Part shown: in pieces, positions 35,178-44,800 of the stretch
Numbering within the stretch: the stretch's first letter is position 1
Layout of the letters: every line of letters begins with the position of its first letter
From: Roseiarcus sp963813195
GTDB taxonomy: Bacteria; Pseudomonadota; Alphaproteobacteria; Rhizobiales; Beijerinckiaceae
Length of the DNA stretch: 64,000 nucleotides
Direction: 5' to 3'
Assembly: GCA_963813195.1 (NCBI GenBank)
Contig: CAWEYC010000042.1
Location: 26,559 to 90,558 of the forward strand
Program-made: the position numbers and the translations under genes
The notes under the pieces: model-generated
What the model saw: the letters and a program-made list of their open reading frames with translations, nothing else
What the model was told of the DNA's origin: nothing
Databases searched by the model: none

Positions 35178-36122
35178 TTACCAGCACTGGCTCATCCAGG
35201 TATCGACATTGTCGGCCGTCACCGGCGCTGTTGGCGCGAGGATCTTCGTCGGCACCAGACGCTTCTGGGTCAGGTCATAGGCGGCGCGTACGGTGTAGAC
35301 CCCAATCAGATAGCTCAACTGCAACGCGGTGCCGTACATCTCGCCTTTCTTGATCGCCGCACAGGCTTCCTTGTTGCCGTTGACGCCGAACACCTTGATC
35401 TCCTTCTCGCGGTGCTGTGCTTTGATAGCCTCAAGCGCACCGAGCGCCATCGGGTCGTCTTGTCCGAAGACAGCATCGATCTTGGGGAAACGGGTCAGCA
35501 AATCCTGCATGACGGTCAGAGATTTGTCCTTGCTCCAATCGGCGGGCTGGACAGCAAGAACGTCGATGCTGGCCTTTGCGTCGCTGAAAGCGGCCCGCAT
35601 GCCGGCGGTGCGGTTGACAGTGTCGGTCTGGCCGTTTTTGCCCGTGATGACGACCATGTTGCCCTTGCCGCCGAGCGCCTTGACGATCATCTGACCGACG
35701 GCATAGCCCTGATCATAAGATTGGCTGCCGAGAAAGGCTTTGGTGTAGGCATGCCCGGCGTCGGTCGTATCGGCATTCTGCATCAGCACGGGAATTCCGG
35801 CCGCGCTCGCCTTCTTGAGCGCCGGGACGACTGCCGCGGGATCGACCGCATTCACGGCAATGACATCGGGCTTGCGGGAAATGCAGTCCTCGATCATCGA
35901 GACCTGCTTCAGCGGATCGAGCGCCGGATCGAAATACGTGATCTTGGCCCCGTATATGGCGCCTTCATCGTTCATGCCGTTAACCAGCGCGGTGATGGAA
36001 GGATGATCGGCGCTGTTGTGCACGACGCAAATACTTGGCCCCGCAACGGCGGCAGCCGCGCTGCCGGCGCCCATGGCGGCTGCCAGCGCGAGTCCGGCCA
36101 ACAGCTTCAATGACATAGCCAT
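35178..36122 (-). CDS. sugar ABC transporter substrate-binding protein
   Basis: A 314-residue secreted protein with signal peptide LKLLAGLALAAAMGAGSAAA (cleaved near residue 26). The body is a type I periplasmic binding protein with SMIEDCISRKPDVIAVNAVD and GIPVLMQNADT in the first lobe, MVVITGKNGQTDTV and FGQDDPMALGALEAI in the second. A Cys pair (ICVVH, MIEDCIS) may form a disulfide. First gene of the five-gene operon. A 245-base leader upstream contains A+T-rich DNA and is followed upstream by a terminator hairpin at 36368. Confidence 0.92.
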   Translation of the reverse strand: MAMSLKLLAGLALAAAMGAGSAAAAVAGPSICVVHNSADHPSITALVNGMNDEGAIYGAKITYFDPALDPLKQVSMIEDCISRKPDVIAVNAVDPAAVVPALKKASAAGIPVLMQNADTTDAGHAYTKAFLGSQSYDQGYAVGQMIVKALGGKGNMVVITGKNGQTDTVNRTAGMRAAFSDAKASIDVLAVQPADWSKDKSLTVMQDLLTRFPKIDAVFGQDDPMALGALEAIKAQHREKEIKVFGVNGNKEACAAIKKGEMYGTALQLSYLIGVYTVRAAYDLTQKRLVPTKILAPTAPVTADNVDTWMSQCW

Positions 36123-36367
36123 GATTATTTCTCCCTATTTGGTTCTGCCGTCCCGACGGAGCGGTATTTTTGTACGCGTTCGGACCGGATGCCGACGTTC
36201 TGCTGGACGCTCGGCGACCCTTTTCTTGTCATACTATATGTTCAACCTGTGTCAATGCTCGGCGCGATGTCGCAGGCCTTCGAACTCAAATTCATGGCGG
36301 TTAGCGGGTCGTGCCTTAGGCGATTCGATGTCACGGCGTCAGTCGCGAGTCGCCGCAACGTCCGAAA
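36123..36367. other. leader region of the third sugar transporter operon
   Basis: About 245 bases upstream of the binding-protein start. It holds an A+T-rich segment at about 36226-36247 (CTTGTCATACTATATG), which shares the CTTGT and ATATG elements with the A+T-rich stretch at 29768-29792 next to the GntR gene (CTTGTAGTATTG read on the minus strand). This could be a shared operator; no consensus promoter with correct spacing was found. Confidence 0.3.
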
Positions 36368-36399
36368 TCAAAACGGGACCCCGAAGGGTCCCGTTTTGA
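36368..36399. terminator. strong intrinsic terminator with UUCG loop
   Basis: TCAAAACGGGACCC and GGGTCCCGTTTTGA are perfect 14-base arms around a CGAA loop (TTCG on the minus strand). The A/T ends give a T run on either strand, so it works in both directions. It lies 93 bases after the minus-strand SDR gene and insulates that gene from the sugar operon behind it. Confidence 0.85.
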
Positions 36400-36491
36400 T
36401 GAGCGCTTTAAGACCTGGTTTGCGGTTTGCGCTCGCCTTCATCAAAGCCCCGGCGGCCGGGCGTGGAACAGACCTCCGCGCCCGGACAGGA

Positions 36492-37238
36492 TCAGTTAGC
36501 GGTGTGACCGCCATCGACGTTGAGGATATGGCCGGTGATGAACGACGCTTCATCCGACGCGATGAAGACGATCGCGTCGGCAACCTCCTCCGAAAGGCCG
36601 AGGCGACCCAAGGGAACACCCGTCACCAGAGCCGCCTTGTTCTCCGGCGTGCCCGTAAAGCGGGTCAACATGCCGGTGTCCGTCGGACCAGGCGCCACTG
36701 CGTTCACACGGATTCCCGACTTGGCGATCTCGAGCGCCACCGACTTGGTGATGCCTTCGACGGCGTGCTTGCTGCCGACATAGACCGAGGCCCCCGCCGC
36801 ACCCTCATGCCCGTAGGTCGAGGAGATGTTGACGATGCTGCCGCTGCCCTGTCCTTTCATGACCCGCACTTCGTGCTTCATGCTCAGGATCACGCCGAGA
36901 ACATTCGTGTCGAACGTCGCGGCATAGCTTTCCGCGGTCTGGTCCGTGATCGCGCCAACCTGGCCTTCGGTGCCAGCATTGTTCACCGCAACATCGAGGC
37001 GGCCAAACCGTGCGACGGTCTTGTCGACCAGGGTGCGGACGTCATCCTCCTTGCGGACGTCGGCGTTGACGAACTCAGCCTCCGAACCGAAAGATCGCAG
37101 CTCCTCAACGAGCGCCTTGCCGGCCTCATCACGCCGACCGGCGACGACCACCTTCGCGCCCTTCTTGGCAAAGGCGACGGCAGCGGCGCGCCCGATGCCG
37201 GTAAGTCCACCGGTGACCAACACGACAGACGTGCTCAT
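36492..37238 (-). CDS. SDR family oxidoreductase
   Basis: A 248-residue classical SDR: TGGLTGIG, VVAGRRDEA (Arg-Arg after strand two indicates NADP(H)), VNNAGTEG, catalytic Ser in NISSTYG and YVGSK. C-terminal TGHILNVDGGHTAN complete. The ATG at 37238 has AAGGAG about nine bases upstream; a longer open frame upstream is rejected. Single-gene unit closed by the terminator at 36368. Substrate unknown. Confidence 0.92.
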   Translation of the reverse strand: MSTSVVLVTGGLTGIGRAAAVAFAKKGAKVVVAGRRDEAGKALVEELRSFGSEAEFVNADVRKEDDVRTLVDKTVARFGRLDVAVNNAGTEGQVGAITDQTAESYAATFDTNVLGVILSMKHEVRVMKGQGSGSIVNISSTYGHEGAAGASVYVGSKHAVEGITKSVALEIAKSGIRVNAVAPGPTDTGMLTRFTGTPENKAALVTGVPLGRLGLSEEVADAIVFIASDEASFITGHILNVDGGHTAN

Positions 37239-37580
37239 GATTGACTCCTTGATTAATCTGCGTTTTGAGCTCCTGAAGCCATTACCCAAGCGGTGCTTTG
37301 TCAGCTCGCCTCGGAGGCTTCCCGTCGCTCTCGTGATGATGGATGTAGGCGCTCATTGCCGGGCGGAAAAAGACTTTGTAGGCTTGGCGCCATACCTCGC
37401 AGGCATGGAATAGGAGCTGAGGCGCGTTATTTCGAGGAAGGCGGCTTGATGACTCCGGCTCCACGCCGCTCAGCCTTCGCTGACTCGACGCGGTGATCCG
37501 GCTTTAAGCTGAATCGGGGCCGTCAAAACCTAAATCCGTTATTTAAGCTACGCTCGCCAACCTGTCGCGCATATTGAGGG
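37239..37580. other. intergenic region, no supported gene
   Basis: About 340 bases between two minus-strand genes. Short open frames exist on both strands but none has family motifs or a good start. It should contain the promoter of the SDR gene. No hairpin recognised. Confidence 0.4.
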
Positions 37581-38261
37581 CTAAACGGCGATCTGAGATG
37601 CTGCGGACATCACTTCCTGGGGCGTCGGCCCCCCGAACATATTACGGCCGCGCTCGGCAAACTCGGTGAAGCTCCAGCGCACGACGCCCTCCCGGTCGAG
37701 CAGGAATTGCCCCACCAGTTGGCCATTTCCGGCCGCCGCCATCTGTTGGTCGATTTCGGTGACTTCGTAGCCGTCTTTCTTGTTCAGGAACTCCCCCGCC
37801 GCGACCGGGTTCATCGGCTCGGGCAATTCGCCCGGCATATCGATCCGCATCGTCGTGACGACATCCATGCCGACCTTGCGCGGCCAATCGGTTTCGCTCT
37901 CGGTGAATTCGAAAGCGGGCAAGCCGAAGGCGCGGTGCGAGGCACGCTGCGGGTCCGAGGCGGCGAGCATGTTGGGCAAAGGGTGATAGCGGAAATAAAG
38001 GCGCGCCCGCTCGATCGGCGTGTTGACCACTGTGAGGCTCTCGATCCCTTTCTCACGCAGGGGCGTGTCGAGCTGCGCCATGGCCGTGATATGGCGTCGG
38101 CAGAAGGCACAATGCAGGCCACGAAACAAGCCGACCAGGACCGGATTGTGGCCGCGAAAGTCCTCGAGCGATATTTTGCCCTGCCGGGTGATCGCATCGA
38201 GAACGACATTCGGCGCTCTGTCGCCAGGCTGCAGCGGCCTCTCGGCAAGATTCTCGGACAT
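37581..38261 (-). CDS. peroxiredoxin-like (AhpC/TSA) protein
   Basis: A 226-residue thioredoxin-fold protein. Residues 11-60 contain QPGDRAPNVVLDA and the redox motif GLHCAFCRRH with Cys51 and Cys54, matching AhpC/TSA-type redoxins with a CxxC. The C-terminal half (MNPVAAGEFLNKKDGYEV, FLLDREGVVRWSF) is typical of the AhpC-TSA subgroup. It should reduce peroxides or act as a thiol-disulfide reductase in the cytoplasm. AGGAG precedes the ATG. It follows the giant cyclase gene by only 20 bases, so both are probably on one transcript. Confidence 0.88.
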   Translation of the reverse strand: MSENLAERPLQPGDRAPNVVLDAITRQGKISLEDFRGHNPVLVGLFRGLHCAFCRRHITAMAQLDTPLREKGIESLTVVNTPIERARLYFRYHPLPNMLAASDPQRASHRAFGLPAFEFTESETDWPRKVGMDVVTTMRIDMPGELPEPMNPVAAGEFLNKKDGYEVTEIDQQMAAAGNGQLVGQFLLDREGVVRWSFTEFAERGRNMFGGPTPQEVMSAASQIAV

Positions 38262-38281
38262 GTCCAATCTCCTTCTCCCGT

Positions 38282-41200
38282 TCAGTCGAGAAACGGCAGC
38301 GTGATAAGAGCTTCGGGTTCGAGACCGTGCTGGACGCACACCTGCTGCGCCAGGGCAAAATAGCGGCCCGCTTCGGCCATGTCGTCGAGATCGAGGCTCA
38401 GCGTCGCAAGGCCATCATAGCACGGAAAAAGCATTTGCGGTTCGCCGGTGTCTCGAGCGGCCTCGAGCGCCTCATCGTAAAAGCGACGCGCCAGATCCGG
38501 CCGGCCGTGGCATTGATGAATCTGTCCAAGCACAATCAATGGCACAGGCAGATGATCGCGCTGATCGAGCGCACGATCGATCTCGATCGCCTTTTCGGCG
38601 GCCGGAACGCCCTCCTTCGCGCAGCGGTCGGTGAAGGTGCAATAGGCGACCGCGAGGTTGGCGAGGAGACGGGCCTGAAAACCGAGATCGCCGATACGCC
38701 GCGCCTCGTCGAGACCGCGCTCGCACACCTCGATCGCTCGCGTGGGATCAATGACAGTGTAGAGCACGCCAAGGTTGGCGTAGCCGCGGCAGGCGACGCC
38801 GAGGAGGCCGGCGGCTTCCGCGACCGCGACGCTTCGCTCCACCTCATGCACAGCTTCCAGGTTTCGCCCAAGCCGCGCTAGCGCAACGCCTTTGGTGTTG
38901 AGCGCCTCCGCGGTGGCGCGCGCGGCCTCGAGCCCAGCGTCCGCATCGGCGTCCGATGCGAGCGACTGCACCCAACTCAGCGCTTCGTCCGCCCATCTCG
39001 CCGCGGCCGCCTGATCGCCCATTCGAAACGCCAGGCGGCCGCGTTCCTGCAACAGATGCGCCTGCTCGATCGTCGCGTCGGTCCCTTCGAGCAGCTCCGC
39101 CGCCTTGGCATAGTGCGCATCCGCCTGGTCGCGCTTGCCCGCGTCCCAAAGCAAGCGGCCGATCTTGCGCATTATCCTCGCTGCGGCGGGGCGGTTCCCG
39201 GCGGCGCCATGGACCGTCAACACCATCTCGTAATGCTGGTGCGCCGTGTCACGCTCGCCCGCAGGCCCGCAGAGATCGGCAATTCGTTCGCATAGCGCGA
39301 GCCGATTAGGCCCGAACTCGGCGACGCTCGTTAGCGCGGCGAGAGCTTGCCGATAGAGGCGGATGGCGTCGTCGTTGGCGTATGTCTCGCGCGCGCGGTC
39401 GCCCGCCGCCATCAAATAGCGCGCGCCTTTCGCTTTAAAGTCCGTCAGGCTGAAATGGTGGCCCAAGAGCGCGAGATCCTGGAGCCGCTCGGGATTCTCT
39501 CCATGCAATCGCTCCAGGGCGTCGCCTATGCGAGCGTGCATCTCAGTGCGTCGCTGCAACAGCAGATTCTGGTAGATCACGTCGTGAAGCATCGTCTGGG
39601 TGAACCGGTAGCCCTGCGGTGCGAGCGAGTTCGAGCCGGGAACCTCGTCGACGATCTCCGCGTCGCACAACAAATCCAGCCCCGCCTCCACTTTCATCGG
39701 GTCGGCCGAAATGGTCGCCAGCAGCGCCGCGTTGAAGCGCGGGCCGATGACCGCCGCCTCCTGCGCCAACCTGCGCACTTCCGGCGGCAGTCGGTCCATT
39801 CGAGCGAGCAGCATGGCATGTATGTTCACGGGAATGTCGGCGGCGGCCTCCTTTTTCATAATTCGCCATCGCGGGCCGTCCCGCTGCAGCGCGCCGACTT
39901 CGATGAGGCCGCGCACGATCTCTTCGATAAACAGAGGATTGCCGCCCGCGCGCTCGAGAATTCGATTGGATAGGTCTAGGGGTAATTCGCTCCAACCTTC
40001 GCCGAAGAACGCCGCGAGCAGACTTTGCCCATCCGCGGCGGCCAAGGGCGCCAGACGCAGCGCCGTCAGGGCGGTTCGGCCCGGGTCGAACTGATCCGCC
40101 TCCGATATGGGCCGGTGGGTGATCAGAAGCATCAGGCGGCTGCGCTCCAGCCGATCCATCAGAAAGCGCAGCGTTTCGAGCGATATCGCATCGGCCCAGT
40201 GCAAGTCCTCGGTGATGATCAAGAGGGGCGAGAGCGTCAGCCGCCGTTCAAAAATCGTCCTCACCGCAAAGAGAATCTGCCGACGAAGCTGCTCGGGCTC
40301 GACGTGTCGCAGCGCGCCATCCGGGTCCCCCAGCCCGAGAACATAAAACAGGAGCGGCAAGAGACGCTCGCCTTCGTCGTGGGCGAGGCCGAGTTCCGCC
40401 AGCAGGCCGGCCAGTTTGTCCCCCGTTTCCGCGGGCGAATCTTTCTGACCGATTCCGGTCGCGCTGCGCAGCACCGCGGCAAACGCGCCGTAGGACTGTT
40501 CGCCCAGCGACGAACAGGCGACCCGCCGAATCGTGACGTCGGCGAAGCGGGCCTCGTCGCGCGCGCGAGCCAGAAATTCATTCACCAGACGCGATTTTCC
40601 GATTCCTGCCTCGCCACTCAGCCGCACCATCTGGGCCGCGCCGCCGCACGCGAGATCGAGGCAGCCCAACATGCGCGCGAGTTCGGCGTCGCGTCCGATC
40701 AGAGGCGCGCGTAGACCGAGCGCTTCGAGTCCCCGAGCGGCGCGCGGCTCGTCGAGCGGCCCCAACAGGCGGTGCACGAGGACGTTGCCGACCTTGCCGC
40801 GCAGCGTCAGGGCGCCGAGGGATTCATAGGCGAACGCGTGCCGGGTCAGTCGGTAGGTCAGCGGGCCGACCAGCACTTCCCCTTGTCCCGCCATCGACTG
40901 GATGCGTTGGGCTGTGTTCACGGTGTCGCCCGTCACCGAATAGGCTTTGGCGTCGCCGGCGCCGATCCCGCCGGTCACCACGGGGCCGGTATTGACGCCA
41001 ATGTGCAGGGTCAACGGAGAACCCGCGCGCGCTTGCCACCGCTGCCCCACGCGCGCCGTCCGGTCGACCATGTCCAGAGCCGCATGCAGCGCCCGCTCGG
41101 GATCGTCCTCATGCGCAAGCGGCGCGCCGAACAAAGCGAGCAGCGCATCGCCGATGAACTTGTCGACAAAGCCGCCAAAGCTCTGCACCGCCGCGGTCAA

Positions 41201-41593
41201 TTCTTCGAACAGTTCGTTCTGGAGCGACTGCATGACTTCGGGATCGAGCTGTTCGCTCAGCGCGGTGAAACCGCTGAGATCGGCGAATAGCACGGTGACG
41301 GTGCGGCGGTCGGCTTCGGGCTCGAACTTCGGGAGGGGCGGCCGGCGGGTCCGCTCGGACCCAGACGCGGGGATCTGGCGGCGGGCTTCGCGCGGGGATA
41401 CCGGTGAAGGGGCCTCCCGCCGGTTATTGGCGGCGCGCGCGGCATCGAGCTGGGCGCCGCACTTTGGGCAAAACGCGAAGTCCGGTGGACACGAGTTGCC
41501 GCAGCCTGGGCATAGGTTCGGCTGTTTTGCGCCGCATTTTGGGCAGAACGCAAAACCGCTCTGAATCTCGCTGTCACAACCGGCGCAGTTCAT
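38282..41593 (-). CDS. zinc-ribbon adenylate/guanylate cyclase with AAA ATPase and TPR-like region
   Basis: About 1103 residues from the ATG at 41593 (a GTG 27 bases upstream is possible). Domains: double zinc ribbon at 3-53 (CxxC pairs CAGC, CPKC, CPGC, CPKC); class III cyclase at about 95-280 with metal ligands Asp105 (LFADLSG) and Asp149 (KFIGDALLALFG), and catalytic Asn226/Arg230 in GDTVNTAQR; AAA_16-type ATPase from about 300 with GEAGIGKSRLV (Walker A); helical TPR-like repeats from about 700 to the end. The usual adenine-selecting Asp before YxVxGDTVN is Ala217 (AKAYSVTGD), so base preference is uncertain. Likely a STAND-type sensor making a cyclic nucleotide. Divergent from the 1864-residue kinase. 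Confidence 0.9.
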   Translation of the reverse strand: MNCAGCDSEIQSGFAFCPKCGAKQPNLCPGCGNSCPPDFAFCPKCGAQLDAARAANNRREAPSPVSPREARRQIPASGSERTRRPPLPKFEPEADRRTVTVLFADLSGFTALSEQLDPEVMQSLQNELFEELTAAVQSFGGFVDKFIGDALLALFGAPLAHEDDPERALHAALDMVDRTARVGQRWQARAGSPLTLHIGVNTGPVVTGGIGAGDAKAYSVTGDTVNTAQRIQSMAGQGEVLVGPLTYRLTRHAFAYESLGALTLRGKVGNVLVHRLLGPLDEPRAARGLEALGLRAPLIGRDAELARMLGCLDLACGGAAQMVRLSGEAGIGKSRLVNEFLARARDEARFADVTIRRVACSSLGEQSYGAFAAVLRSATGIGQKDSPAETGDKLAGLLAELGLAHDEGERLLPLLFYVLGLGDPDGALRHVEPEQLRRQILFAVRTIFERRLTLSPLLIITEDLHWADAISLETLRFLMDRLERSRLMLLITHRPISEADQFDPGRTALTALRLAPLAAADGQSLLAAFFGEGWSELPLDLSNRILERAGGNPLFIEEIVRGLIEVGALQRDGPRWRIMKKEAAADIPVNIHAMLLARMDRLPPEVRRLAQEAAVIGPRFNAALLATISADPMKVEAGLDLLCDAEIVDEVPGSNSLAPQGYRFTQTMLHDVIYQNLLLQRRTEMHARIGDALERLHGENPERLQDLALLGHHFSLTDFKAKGARYLMAAGDRARETYANDDAIRLYRQALAALTSVAEFGPNRLALCERIADLCGPAGERDTAHQHYEMVLTVHGAAGNRPAAARIMRKIGRLLWDAGKRDQADAHYAKAAELLEGTDATIEQAHLLQERGRLAFRMGDQAAAARWADEALSWVQSLASDADADAGLEAARATAEALNTKGVALARLGRNLEAVHEVERSVAVAEAAGLLGVACRGYANLGVLYTVIDPTRAIEVCERGLDEARRIGDLGFQARLLANLAVAYCTFTDRCAKEGVPAAEKAIEIDRALDQRDHLPVPLIVLGQIHQCHGRPDLARRFYDEALEAARDTGEPQMLFPCYDGLATLSLDLDDMAEAGRYFALAQQVCVQHGLEPEALITLPFLD

Positions 41594-41847
41594 CGACGAC
41601 GAACCTGCAGAGTGGGCCACGCCCAGGTCGGCTGCCCCGGTTGAACGCTAGCGCAAGACCGGGCGGAGCGCTACGGCCAGAATGGCCAAGTGCCGTTCTG
41701 GATACTATCCGCCAATATGTGGCAATAACAGGCATCGTCGTTCCGCCTCGTGAGTGCTAAACTCTGTGCTCGGACCTTCTCTCGCCACTTTCTGAGAGGA
41801 GCTTCTCAGCCCAGTGGCGGCCACCGACTTGACGGCGGATCCCGCAG

Positions 41848-44800
41848 ATGAATCCATCCTCTTGGTTCGGCGCTGGCGGTGATAGCGGCCTCCAGGTCTT
41901 GTGGGATGATGGCGAACTCATCTTCTGCAGAAGAGAGAGCCACGCCGGCGGTCGTCGGGCCGCCGTGCTGGCCGTGCTGCCCGCCGCGGAGCATCCGACA
42001 CCCGCCACCCTCGGCCGCCTCGATCACGAATACGGATTGAAGGACAAACTGGACGGGGCGTGGGCGGTGCGCCCGCTCGAGCTCGTCCGCGAGCGCGGTC
42101 GGACCATGCTGGTGCTCGAGGATGTCAGCGGCGAGCCGCTGGACCGATTGCTCGGGGGGCCCATGGAGGTGGGGAGCTTTCTACGCCTCGCCATCGAGGT
42201 CGCTGCCGCCCTCACACAAGTCCACCGGCGCGGCCTCGTGCACAAGGACATCAAGCCGGCCAATATCCTGGTCAACCGCGCCACCGGCGACGTCAAGCTC
42301 ACCGGTTTTGGCATTGCTTCGCTTCTGCCGCGCGAGAGGCAGGCGCCCGCGCCGCCCGAGTCGATCGCGGGTACGCTCGCCTATATGGCGCCCGAACAGA
42401 CTGGACGCATGAACCGGTCGGTCGACGCCCGCAGCGACCTCTACGCCCTCGGCGTCACGCTCTACCAGATGCTCACGGGCTCACTGCCGTTTGCCGCGAC
42501 CGATCCTATGGAGTGGGTCCACTGCCACATCGCCAGAGAGCCGGTCCCGCCGCGCGAGCGGCAGGATACTGTCCCGGCCGCGCTCTCCGCCCTCATCCTC
42601 AAGCTGCTCGCCAAGACCGCCGAGGAGCGCTACCAGACTGCGGCAGGCCTGGAGCGCGACCTCCGGCGCTGTCTTGCTGCATGGGAGGCTCGGCGCCGGA
42701 TCGACGCCTTCCCGCTGGGCGAACGGGATACGCCCGACAGGCTTTTGATTCCCGAGAAACTGTATGGGCGAGAGCTCGAGATCGAGACCTTGCTGGCTGC
42801 TTTCGGCCGCGTCGTCACCAGCGGCCGGCCGGAGTTGGTGCTGGTCTCCGGCTATTCCGGCATCGGCAAGTCCGCCGTCGTCAATGAGTTGCACAAGGCG
42901 CTGGCGCCGCGCCACGGCCTTTTCGCCTCCGGTAAGTTCGACCAGTACAAGCGTGACATCCCCTATGCGACGTTGGCGCAAGCATTTCAGAGCCTGATCC
43001 GCGCGCTTCTGGGTAAGAGCGACGCCGAGTTGGCCGGCTGGCGCGACGCGCTCGGCGAAGCGCTGGGCCCGAACGGGCGGCTCATGATCGACGTCGTTCC
43101 CGAGTTGAAGCTGCTCATCGGTGAACAGCCGCTGGTCCCCGAGCTTCCGCCGCAGCAAGCACAAGGCCGCCTCCAGCTGGTGTTTCGCCGGTTTCTCGGC
43201 GTCTTCGCGCGGCCCGAACATCCGCTGACGCTCTTTCTCGATGATCTGCAATGGCTCGACGCGGCGTCGCTGGACATGCTCGCCGACCTGTTGACCCAGG
43301 CGGACGTGCAGCAGTTGCTGGTGATCGGCGCGTACCGGGACAACGAAGTCGATTCCGCCCATCCGCTGATGCGCAAGCTCGACGTCATCCGCAAGGCGGG
43401 GGCGTTCGTCCAGCAGATTGGCCTTGCGCCACTGGCTCGGGAGGACCTGGGGCGGCTCATTGCGGACACATTGAGCTGCGCGCCGACCGTTGCCGCTCCG
43501 CTGGCGCGACTCGTGCACGACAAGACGGGCGGCAATCCGTTTTTCGCCATTCAGTTCATTTCCGCGCTGGCCGAAGAGGGGCTGCTCGCCTTCGATCACG
43601 ACGCGGCGCGCTGGCGCTGGGATCTCGAGCGCCTTCACGCCAAGGGGTACACCGACAATGTGGTGGACCTTTTGGTCGGCAAGTTGACCCGCTTGCCTCT
43701 CGCGACCCAGGCGGCGCTGCAGCAACTAGCCTGCCTCGGCAACATCGCCGAGATCGCGATGCTATCGATCGTTCTCGGGAAATCGGGCGAGGACGTCCGT
43801 TCGGATCTCCGGGACGCGGTTCGCCTGGAACTGGTCGAGCAGTTTGAGGGCTCCTACAAGTTCACTCACGATCGTGTGCAGGAGGCCGCCCATTCCCTCA
43901 TTCCGGAACGGTTGCGCGCCGAGACGCACCTGCGCATCGGAAGGCTGCTCGCGGCGCATACTCCGGCGGAAAGGTGCGAAGAGGCCGTCTTCGAAATCGT
44001 CAATCAGCTCAACCGCGGCGCCGCCTTGATCACGTTGCGCGACGAGCGCGAGCAATTGGCCGAGCTCAACCTGCTCGCAGGCCAGCGCGCCAGGATCACT
44101 ACCGCCTACGCCTCGGCGCTGGCCTATCTTACTGCCGGCGAGGCCATGTTGCCGAAGAACGCGTGGGAGCGCCACCACCAGCTCGCCTTTGCGCTGGCGC
44201 TACATCGAGCCGAATGCGAGTTTCTCACCGGCGCGCTGGTGGAGGCGGAGCAGCGGCTGGCGACGTTGTCAAGGCGCGCGGCAAGCACGGCGGAACGAGC
44301 CACAGTCGCGTGCCTGCGCGTGGATCTGTACACGACCCTCGGCGGGGGCAGCCGCGCCATCGCCGTCGGTCTAGACTACCTCCGGCATCTGGGCATCGAA
44401 TGGTCGCCGCATCCGACGGACGAGGAAGTGCGGGGAGAATACGAGCGGATCTGGTCGCAGCTCGGGAGCCGCACGATCGAATCTCTGATCGAGCTGCCCT
44501 TGATGAGCGACCCGGCCTCCTTAGCGACGCTCGACGTTCTGACCAAAATCGGACCACCTGCATTCTATACGGATGCGAACCTGCTTGCCCTGGTCACCTG
44601 CCGAGCGGTCAATCTCAGCCTCGAGGGCGGCAACTGTGACGCTTCGTGCATTGCTTACGTATTGTTGTCCATGGTCGCCGGCCCGCGCTTCGGCGACTAT
44701 CGGACAGCCGTATATCGCTTCGGTCAGCTCGGCTATGACCTGGTCGAACGACGCGGACTGATGCGTTTCCAGGCCAGGACCTATATGAACTTTGGCAATG

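Noticed and set aside
36368..36399. Perfect inverted repeat considered as an insertion-sequence end or operator
   Set aside because: Loop of four bases with CGAA/TTCG and flanking A/T runs after a gene end is typical of an intrinsic terminator.
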